Below are positions 16,099 to 23,038 of a stretch of 29,449 bases of DNA, in pieces. Both the position numbers and the translations under genes were made by a program. Numbering within the stretch: the first letter of the stretch is position 1; each line of letters opens with the position of its first letter. The notes beneath the pieces were generated by a model. The model did not search any database. It was not told the DNA's origin and worked only from the letters and a program-made list of their open reading frames with translations. Source of the stretch: Sulfotelmatobacter sp049792875 (GTDB lineage Bacteria > Acidobacteriota > Terriglobia > Terriglobales > Acidobacteriaceae); assembly GCA_049792875.1 (NCBI GenBank), contig JBARBI010000339.1, forward strand, positions 1 to 29,449, in the 5' to 3' direction.

Positions 16099-18069
16099 AT
16101 GAGCAAGGATCCAGTCAACGGCGATCGCGAACTCGGCATGCACCGCGCCATCACGCGCAGGGATTTTCTGAATGGAATTGCGGTCGGAGCGGGCAGCATG
16201 CTGGGCAGCGCCTGGCTTCCTGGATTCACTCTCGCAGCCGAGACGGCGCACTTTCCCCAAGATGTGCCGGGATACAATCCACCGGCGCTGACGGGCATGC
16301 GGGGCAGTCACCCGGGAGCGTTTGAGGTGGCGCATGCAGTGCGGGACGGTACGTTCTGGGAAACTGCGGGCAAGCCGGTGGACACGCACGAGACCTACGA
16401 CCTGATCGTCGTGGGGGCAGGCATGAGCGGACTCGCGGCGGCGTACTTCTACCGCAAGCAGGCTGGAGCGTCGGCGCGCATTCTCCTTCTCGACAATCAC
16501 GACGACTTTGGCGGCCATGCCAAGCGCAACGAGTTTCGTCCGGGCGGCCGGTTGCTCCTCGCCAATGGTGGAACTGTTGCCATCGAATCTCCTTTTCCTT
16601 ACAGCCCGGAAGCGCGAGGGTTGCTCACCGAACTCGGCATTGATCCGCCAGCGTTGGAAAAGAAGGGGATGGACCGGGAAGTGTATCGCGGCCTCGGGTC
16701 CAGCTACTTTTTCGATAAGGAAACCTTCGGCATGGATCGCCTGGTCACCGGTTTTCCCGGCGGTTCTTACGGTTCCCCGGCTGCGGCCGGAAAGGATGCT
16801 TGGCTTGAATTTCTTGTCAAGACCCCGTTCTCGACCGAAGCTCAGCGGGACATCGCGCGCGTCCAGGAGGAGGAAGTCGATTACATGCCGGGCGTGGCGC
16901 AAGCGGAGAAGAAGGATCGCCTTGCGCACATGAGCTACAAGGATTTTCTCCTGAACGTCGTCAAGGTCCATCCCGACGTCATCCCGTTTTACCAGACACG
17001 CACGCATGGGCTCTACGGGATTGGAATCGATGCGGTACCGGCACTGGATTGCTGGGCAGTGAACTTTCCGGGATTTCAGGGCCTGGCACTCGATCGCGTC
17101 CCGTCGAAAGGACTCACGTTCACGGCACTGGGAGAGGTCACGCCGCAGCAGCGCTATCACTTCCACTTCCCTGACGGAAACGCGTCGATTGCCCGCATGC
17201 TGGTGCGGTCCTTAATTCCGGGGTCGGTTCCGGGCAGTACCGCCGAGGACGTCGTGACCGCGAAAGTGGATTACAGTCGTCTCGACGGCAGTGGGTCGCC
17301 CATCCGCATGCGTCTGAGCAGCACGGCGGTGAGAGTACGGCATGTTGGAGATGCTGCGTCCGCAAAGGAAGTAGAAGTCACCTACGGTCGGGACAACAAG
17401 GCATACACGGTCCGTGGCAAAGGGGGCGTCCTTGCTTGCTGGAACATGGTGATTCCCTATTTGTGCGAGGAACTGCCAGCCAAGCAAAAAGAAGCGCTGC
17501 ATTATGGAGTGAAGGTCCCGCTGGTCTATACCGTAGTGGCCATCAAGAACTGGAATTCCTTTCACAAGCTGGGGATTCGCGGTGCATCGTGCCCGGGTAT
17601 GTACCACTCTTCAGTGAATCTCGATCAGCCGGTGAACATCGGGGATTATCAGTGTTCGCATTCGCCGGAAGAGCCGATCCTGGTGCGGATGTTGCGCACA
17701 CCGTGCCAGCCGGGCTTGTCCGCCAGGGAACAACAGCGCGCCGGACACTACGAACTACTGGCCACTCCTTTTGAAACGTTCGAGCGGAACATCCGGGACC
17801 AACTGGGACGAGTGCTGGGGGGAGGCGGTTTTGATCCGGCGCGCGACATCGACGCCATCACTGTGAACCGTTGGCCCCACGGCTATGCCTACGAATACAA
17901 CCCGCTGTGGGACCCGGACTGGCCGAGCGGCCAACGCCCCTGCGACATCGCGCGCCAGCGTCACGGCAGGATTACGATTGCCAATTCCGACGCGGCGGCG
18001 GCCGCCTATACCGACCAGGCCATCGACCAGGGCTACCGGGCCGTGCAGGAACTGCTGGGGTTGAGCTGA
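16099..18069 (+). CDS. Tat-exported FAD-dependent oxidoreductase (copy B)
   Basis: The 656-residue product is a paralogue of the preceding gene and starts only 7 bases after its stop. It shares ELGMHRAITRRDFLNG (Arg20, Arg21 of the Tat motif), TGMRGSH, YDLIVVGAGMSGLAAAYFYR (100-119), LLLDNHDDFGGHAKRNEF and the C-terminal NRWPHGYAYEYN. The main differences are in the middle: after VYRGLGSSYFFDKETFG it has a longer segment (VTGFPGGSYGSPAAAGKD) than copy A. By eye about half of the positions are identical, so the duplication is old and both genes have been kept. Subunits of one complex, or enzymes with different substrates, are both possible. Predicted periplasmic; the electron acceptor is not encoded next to it. 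Confidence 0.8.
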   Translation: MSKDPVNGDRELGMHRAITRRDFLNGIAVGAGSMLGSAWLPGFTLAAETAHFPQDVPGYNPPALTGMRGSHPGAFEVAHAVRDGTFWETAGKPVDTHETYDLIVVGAGMSGLAAAYFYRKQAGASARILLLDNHDDFGGHAKRNEFRPGGRLLLANGGTVAIESPFPYSPEARGLLTELGIDPPALEKKGMDREVYRGLGSSYFFDKETFGMDRLVTGFPGGSYGSPAAAGKDAWLEFLVKTPFSTEAQRDIARVQEEEVDYMPGVAQAEKKDRLAHMSYKDFLLNVVKVHPDVIPFYQTRTHGLYGIGIDAVPALDCWAVNFPGFQGLALDRVPSKGLTFTALGEVTPQQRYHFHFPDGNASIARMLVRSLIPGSVPGSTAEDVVTAKVDYSRLDGSGSPIRMRLSSTAVRVRHVGDAASAKEVEVTYGRDNKAYTVRGKGGVLACWNMVIPYLCEELPAKQKEALHYGVKVPLVYTVVAIKNWNSFHKLGIRGASCPGMYHSSVNLDQPVNIGDYQCSHSPEEPILVRMLRTPCQPGLSAREQQRAGHYELLATPFETFERNIRDQLGRVLGGGGFDPARDIDAITVNRWPHGYAYEYNPLWDPDWPSGQRPCDIARQRHGRITIANSDAAAAAYTDQAIDQGYRAVQELLGLS

Positions 18070-18147
18070 TCATTCAGTATCCAATTGTGTCAGAACGTCT
18101 TGCAGCGTACACTTTCGGCGATCTCTTCTGGGGGGAGGTCCCCATAA

Positions 18148-19911
18148 GTGGCGGGAAACTTACGACCTCGAACAGAACTCGACGAAGTTCGAACGGACGA
18201 TCTGCTTGAGGGCTGGAAAGCGATCGCGGACTACCTGCGCAAGACAGAACGGACCGTTCAACGTTGGGAAAAGAACAAGGGGCTTCCGATTCGGCGTCTC
18301 CGCGCTGATGTAAGTGAGGAACTCGGGAGAGTCTATGCCTACAAAAGTGAACTGGACGCATGGTGGAATCGCCACACTGATCTGACCTCGGAACCAGAGG
18401 TTGACTCTCCGGCACAACCTGAGCCCGGCCCTCCAGTCCTGCGGGTTGACGTCGAACCACCTCCAAAGCCACGCCGGCCTGTGTTTTGGAGCGCCGTCGT
18501 CGCCACGTTGCTCGTCGCAGGAGCTGTCTATTGGTACTTTACTCACATCCCACCCGCACCTAAACTCACACCGACGCTGGGGGTACTGCCGTTCGATACT
18601 CCGAAGGGGGACGCCGACGGATCGCGAATCGCGCGCGGACTCACGGATGAGATGATGAGCCGGCTCGGCAGTCTGAATCCCGGATCACTCTCGGTGACGG
18701 TGGAGCGTTCGGCGGATTACCGTCTGGAAGGCAGTGTGCGGACCGAAGACAATCAGGTGGCGATCACCGCGCGAGTGTTTGCAGCCAAACCGCAAAACCA
18801 TGTCGTGTGGGGAGACAGCTGGGAATTCGAGCGGAAAGATCTCATCCCCAAAGAGATTGAAATCGCGAACCGGATCGTGGATGAAGTTCTGCGGGCGCTT
18901 TCGATCAGTGGTCATGCGGAGCATCGCCCGCCTAAGGAAGCCTACGAAGCGTATCTGATGGGACGAGCTCTTTGGGGCAAGCGTACGAGCGAAAGCCTGA
19001 AGGGCGCGGTGAGTTATTTCCAGCAGGCGATTAGTACGGATCCGCTGTTTGCTTCGGCCTATGCTGGGTTGGGGGACAGCTACGCGCTGTTGGGATCAGC
19101 GCCCTACACGGCATTACCTCCCAAACAAGCCTTCCCTCAGGCGAGGGCGGCCGCCGAGAAGGCGATTCAGCTGGACGATTCGCTGCCCGACGCTCACATC
19201 TCTTTAGGTTATGTCGAACTGGTGTACGACCGGAACTATCCGGCAGCCGAGAAAGAGTTTCGCCGGGCGCTGGCATTGCGTCCGAGCTCGGCGACCGCGC
19301 ACCAGTATTATGGCTACTACCTCACGGCCATGGGCAGGTTGGAGGAGGCAATTGAGGAGCGAGAAACGGCGCAGCAGCTCGAGCCCAATTCGCCACTGAT
19401 GGATTCCGCACTGGGCGAAGCTTACTATCACGCCAGAAAGTTCGATAACACTATCACCTACAACAAGTTATCTCTGGTTCAGGATCCTAGCTATGCGGTT
19501 GCGCTGATCAACCTGGGCCGAGCTTACGAGCAGAAGGGCATGGCGGAAGAGGCGCTGGGCGCATACCGTTCGATTCTGGCGGTCGTGCCCGATGACCCTG
19601 GTCTCTTGGCGTTATCAGCTCATGCGGAAGCTGTTTCCGGGAAGACTGCCCTCGCACGCTCAGGTGTGGCCCACCTCGAGCAGATGCGGACTACGAAGTA
19701 CGTTCCCGCGGTCTACATCGCTCTCGTGTATGTCGGGCTGGGGGACAAGGACAAGGCTTTCCAATGGCTGGATAGGGCGTATGACGAGCGCTGCGAGTAC
19801 CTGGTGTACCTCCCTACAGAGCCCCTAGCGGACCCGTTGCGTCAGGATCCTCGCTTCGCCCGCTTCATCTCACGGCTGGGGCTGAAGCTTCCTGCGAATC
19901 TCCCTAAATAG
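18148..19911 (+). CDS. Membrane-anchored HTH-TPR transcriptional regulator
   Basis: The product is 587 residues from GTG 18148, preceded by GGGGGGAGG at 18130-18138. Residues about 17-75 form an excisionase/MerR-like winged helix (LLEGWKAIADYLRKTERTVQRWEKN, then GRVYAYKSELDAWW). A Pro-rich linker and one transmembrane helix (about 112-132) follow. A FlgO-like alpha/beta domain spans about 140-255 (LGVLPFDTPKGDADG, YRLEGSVRTEDNQVAITARV), and TPRs run from about 265 to the end, closing with the family tail KDKAFQWLDRAYDE. This places DNA binding in the cytoplasm and the TPR sensor in the periplasm, as in CadC-like one-component regulators. It directly follows the Tat-enzyme cluster and may control it. 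GGGG (18132-18135) and CCCC (18140-18143) could pair across the ribosome binding site. Confidence 0.83.
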   Translation: MAGNLRPRTELDEVRTDDLLEGWKAIADYLRKTERTVQRWEKNKGLPIRRLRADVSEELGRVYAYKSELDAWWNRHTDLTSEPEVDSPAQPEPGPPVLRVDVEPPPKPRRPVFWSAVVATLLVAGAVYWYFTHIPPAPKLTPTLGVLPFDTPKGDADGSRIARGLTDEMMSRLGSLNPGSLSVTVERSADYRLEGSVRTEDNQVAITARVFAAKPQNHVVWGDSWEFERKDLIPKEIEIANRIVDEVLRALSISGHAEHRPPKEAYEAYLMGRALWGKRTSESLKGAVSYFQQAISTDPLFASAYAGLGDSYALLGSAPYTALPPKQAFPQARAAAEKAIQLDDSLPDAHISLGYVELVYDRNYPAAEKEFRRALALRPSSATAHQYYGYYLTAMGRLEEAIEERETAQQLEPNSPLMDSALGEAYYHARKFDNTITYNKLSLVQDPSYAVALINLGRAYEQKGMAEEALGAYRSILAVVPDDPGLLALSAHAEAVSGKTALARSGVAHLEQMRTTKYVPAVYIALVYVGLGDKDKAFQWLDRAYDERCEYLVYLPTEPLADPLRQDPRFARFISRLGLKLPANLPK

Positions 19912-19962
19912 CGTGTCGGGTCGGACACACCTGGGAGTTTACGGGGCCTGCCGAACACAAAT

Positions 19963-20105
19963 CCGAAGAATTCGGGTGCGACAAAGTACGACTTTTGCGC
20001 TGCCAGGCCCAGTGTCAAAGGTTGTCGCTTGGAAAGTGGGTGTAAGTCCAATAAGAACAGTGGGAGGTTGGCGACCAGCCCGGCTGGGACCCGTGAACGG
20101 CGAAT
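19963..20105 (+). promoter_or_regulatory. Possible structured leader upstream of the MFS gene
   Basis: The gap holds several nested dyads. CCGAA/TTCGG at 19963-19975 has a 3-base loop. TTGGA at 20029-20033 pairs with TCCAA at 20047-20051. GG and TCGC at 20020-20028 pair with GCGACC at 20071-20076, enclosing that stem. CCAGC/GCTGG at 20075-20087 follows, sharing its first two bases with the previous arm. GGTGTAAGTCC (20039-20049) resembles a motif found in cobalamin riboswitches and in group II intron domain I, and GTGCG at 19976 resembles a group II intron 5' end. The rest of either consensus is not recognisable. No known RNA class can be assigned. Confidence 0.25.
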
Positions 20106-21389
20106 ATGCGTGTACCCGATTTCACCAGCAAGCAGTGGCGGGTATTGATCATCCTGATGCTGGTCAACTTCGTGAACTACGTGGACCGCCAGGTCATTTT
20201 TTCGCTATTCCCGGCGATCCGCCGAGACTTTGGCCTCCGGTACGAGCAGCTCGGGCTCCTGGCGACGGCGTTTACGGTGGTGCTCTCGCTGAGCACGTTC
20301 CCGCTCGGGATGCTGGCTGACCGTTTCTCGCGCCGCTCCGTAATCAGCACTGGGGTCTTGTTCTGGAGCGGAGCGACCTTCTTCAGCGGCCTGGCGGGGT
20401 CTTTCCGGACGCTGCTGGCGGCCCGGGCGTTGGTAGGGGTCGGGGAGGCGGCTTACACTCCAGCGGGCGCGGCCCTGCTGAGCGCCTCGTTCCCGAAGAA
20501 CCTCCGGGCCCGCATCCAGGGATCCTGCGACATAGGAATGTTTCTTGGGGGCGCGACAGGAATTGCGTTAGGAGGTATGATGGCGCAATCCTTCGGTTGG
20601 CGTACGGCGTTCTTTTTTGTGGGGATCCCAGGGCTGGTGTTGGGGCTGACCGCGATGCGGCTTCCGGAAGCGCCTCGAGATCGCTCCGAGGAACAACTAC
20701 ATCTGAAGGACCTGCTGCGGGTGCCGGCGTATCTGGCGGTTCTAGCAGCGGGCTGGTTTGCCTGTTTTGCGGGCTACAGCTACGTTTCATGGGGACCAGA
20801 TCTTATACAGGAGCAGAAAGGCTTCACCGCACGGGAGGCTGGATTGGCGTTAGGACTCACCGTGGTATTAGGCGGCGCGCTGGGCATCGCGGTCGGGGCG
20901 TATCTGTCTGACCGCATCGCGCACTGGCGGCCGTGGGGACGCGCTCTGATCATCCCGATCGGATTCCTGCTCGGTGCGCCAACCATTTTCATTGCGCTGC
21001 ACACCAACGCCAAGATTCCATTTCTTTTGTTTTTCGGATTGGGCGCGTTTTTCATGAGCTGGTATCACGGCCCACTGACGGCGACGATTCACGATCTGAT
21101 CCCGCCCAGCGGTCACGCGACGGCGCTGGGCTTTTATTACCTCTTCGTCAATCTCTTTGCCATGGCACTGGCGCCGCTGATCATCGGGCGAGCCGCCGAC
21201 CGCTATGGCCTGATCAATGCGTTGCACATTCCAATCGCCTCTCAGCTGATCGCCGGAGCCTGTTTCGGAATCGTGGTGCTATTGATCCGACGTCACGGTC
21301 TGCAACATCCGGTTCTTAGCCGGCATTGGAGAGGTGGTCCAGTGGGACCTTCTCTGGCGACTGCGGAACTGGAAGGATCGACCATTTAG
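20106..21389 (+). CDS. Spinster-like major facilitator superfamily transporter
   Basis: The 427-residue integral membrane protein has about 12 hydrophobic segments. Diagnostic features are NYVDRQVIFSLFPAIRRDFGL in and after helix 1, the MFS loop motif GMLADRFSRRS between helices 2 and 3, and RALVGVGEAAYTPAGAALLSASFP around helix 4. The last is the pattern of the Spinster-like branch, whose members move lipids, sugars or organic anions by secondary transport. A central basic loop (PEAPRDRSEEQLHLKDLL) separates the two six-helix halves. The start ATG at 20106 has no strong ribosome binding site. The first gene of the activase/dehydratase-like set begins 40 bases after its stop on the same strand, so co-transcription is likely and the transporter may handle that system's substrate or product. 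Confidence 0.85.
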   Translation: MRVPDFTSKQWRVLIILMLVNFVNYVDRQVIFSLFPAIRRDFGLRYEQLGLLATAFTVVLSLSTFPLGMLADRFSRRSVISTGVLFWSGATFFSGLAGSFRTLLAARALVGVGEAAYTPAGAALLSASFPKNLRARIQGSCDIGMFLGGATGIALGGMMAQSFGWRTAFFFVGIPGLVLGLTAMRLPEAPRDRSEEQLHLKDLLRVPAYLAVLAAGWFACFAGYSYVSWGPDLIQEQKGFTAREAGLALGLTVVLGGALGIAVGAYLSDRIAHWRPWGRALIIPIGFLLGAPTIFIALHTNAKIPFLLFFGLGAFFMSWYHGPLTATIHDLIPPSGHATALGFYYLFVNLFAMALAPLIIGRAADRYGLINALHIPIASQLIAGACFGIVVLLIRRHGLQHPVLSRHWRGGPVGPSLATAELEGSTI

Positions 21390-21429
21390 TAGGCCCCGGG
21401 CCCCAAACTTTTTGGAAGGAGAAAGCGAT

Positions 21430-22995
21430 ATGGGACAGCTGGTAACCATCGACACCAATCTCGACGTCAACCACAGTGCACAACCGGTGAAGCACTACCA
21501 AGCTTACCGGCCCAAGCCGTTCACGCGCGAGCAGCGGGATGAAACCACGCTTTTGTTCGGCGGACTGACATGGAAGCATGAGCGCCTGATGCAGGGCGCC
21601 TTGCACAATATGAAGTACAAAGCCGAACCGCTGCCCAATATTGCGCGCGAGGACCTCGACGCCGGGAAAGAACTGATCGACGTCGGGGCGTGTTGTCCCA
21701 CCATCTTCACCACGGGGAGTCTGGTGAACTTCCTGAAAAAGGAAGTGGCGGAGCACGGTAAGGACGAAGTGAACAAGAAGTACGTGTACCTGACGGCCGG
21801 AGCGTGCGGTCCTTGCCGCTTCGGACAGTATCACGAATCCTATGCCATGGCTCTCGATGGCCTCGGCTTGAAGGATTTCCGCCTGTTCCTGCTGGCGCAG
21901 GATGAACTCGATCAGGGCGAAAGCGGGGGAGGCGGACTGGAGATCAACATGCCACTCAGCCTCGGCCTGATCTGGTCGATTCTCTGCGGCGATGTGATCA
22001 CCGACCTGGAGTATGCGACTCGTCCCTACGAAGTGAATCGCGGCCAGACCGATGCGGTGCTCAAGGACTGCATTGAATACCTGTACAAGGTATTCAACGA
22101 GCGGCCCCATCACGGCACAAAACTGGGAACGCTCGCCTGGCACTTGACCACCAGCTACTTCACCAAGGCGTTGCGCGAAGTCCGCAAGAAGTGGGACGCC
22201 ATCGAAGTGGACCGCACGCGGGTGAAGGCCCGGGTGAAGATCACCGGTGAGTTCTGGCTCCAGACGCACGAAGGCGAAGGCAACTACAACATCAAGCAAT
22301 GGCTGGAGCAGGAAGACTCCGAGGTTACGCCTCCGCCGGTGGCGGTCTGGCTGCACTACCTGATGCATCCAGTGATCCGCAAGCTGGAGCATCGGCACTC
22401 GACCAGCAAGCATCCCAAGCGCGACGACTTGCTGTTGCATGGACTGGAGCGAATTTATGTCGGCACCTACAATCGCTTCCGCAAAGCGCTGGCGAACATT
22501 CCGAACGAACTACCGGATCAAGTGGAACTGAAGGATCTTGCCGAGCCGTTCTATCACTTCGAGCTCCGCGGCGGGGAAGGCCACATGCTGATCGGGAAGG
22601 CTCTCTACTCCTACCACCACAAGAAAGCGCACATGATTTGCGAGCTTTCGCCGTACTCCTGCATGCCGAACACGATGTCGATTGGTTCGATGGCGAACGT
22701 GATCGGGAAGTATCCCGACCTGCTTTATGCGCCGATCGAAGTGAAAGGCGATGCCGAGGTGCACGCTCTGTCCCGCTGTCAGATGATTCTGACAGAGGCC
22801 AAGAAGCGTTCTCAGGCCGAATTTGAGGATGTGCTGAAGAAGACCGGCTTGACGGTCGAGGCGGTCCACGAATTCGAGAAACATCATCCCGAACTGAGGC
22901 GGGCCACGTACAAGGTTCCGCACAAGGGATACGCGGGAACGTCTGCCAACTATGTTCTCCACCTCGCTCAGGATCTTGGACTGGCCCGGGCCTGA
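21430..22995 (+). CDS. 2-hydroxyacyl-CoA dehydratase-like iron-sulfur component (split C-terminal module)
   Basis: The product is 521 residues from ATG 21430, which has GGAAGGAG about 8 bases upstream; the frame is open further upstream but that part overlaps the MFS gene. It resembles the C-terminal module of the long activase-related proteins. GACCPTIFTTG (Cys88, Cys89) and GACGPCRFGQYHESY (Cys126, Cys129) match that module's Cys-Pro and GPCRFGQY signatures, and further Cys occur at 404, 411 and 450. These are candidate iron-sulfur ligands. In related ATP-driven systems such a component receives electrons from the activase and reduces the substrate. The next two genes encode the activase and the DUF2229 part. 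There is no signal peptide, so it is cytoplasmic. Relationship to the long proteins is by motif memory and the substrate is unknown. Confidence 0.7.
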   Translation: MGQLVTIDTNLDVNHSAQPVKHYQAYRPKPFTREQRDETTLLFGGLTWKHERLMQGALHNMKYKAEPLPNIAREDLDAGKELIDVGACCPTIFTTGSLVNFLKKEVAEHGKDEVNKKYVYLTAGACGPCRFGQYHESYAMALDGLGLKDFRLFLLAQDELDQGESGGGGLEINMPLSLGLIWSILCGDVITDLEYATRPYEVNRGQTDAVLKDCIEYLYKVFNERPHHGTKLGTLAWHLTTSYFTKALREVRKKWDAIEVDRTRVKARVKITGEFWLQTHEGEGNYNIKQWLEQEDSEVTPPPVAVWLHYLMHPVIRKLEHRHSTSKHPKRDDLLLHGLERIYVGTYNRFRKALANIPNELPDQVELKDLAEPFYHFELRGGEGHMLIGKALYSYHHKKAHMICELSPYSCMPNTMSIGSMANVIGKYPDLLYAPIEVKGDAEVHALSRCQMILTEAKKRSQAEFEDVLKKTGLTVEAVHEFEKHHPELRRATYKVPHKGYAGTSANYVLHLAQDLGLARA

Positions 22996-23038
22996 GCGGA
23001 AGGTGCACTGAACCAGGTTAGAGATAAGAGGGAGAGTC

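Noticed and set aside
15856..17166. Minus-strand open frame (436 codons) across the two FAD oxidoreductases
   Set aside because: It spans the junction of two well-supported plus-strand genes and has no recognisable domain.
21334..21429. Upstream extension of the 521-residue component
   Set aside because: It overlaps the end of the MFS gene, while ATG 21430 has a clear ribosome binding site.
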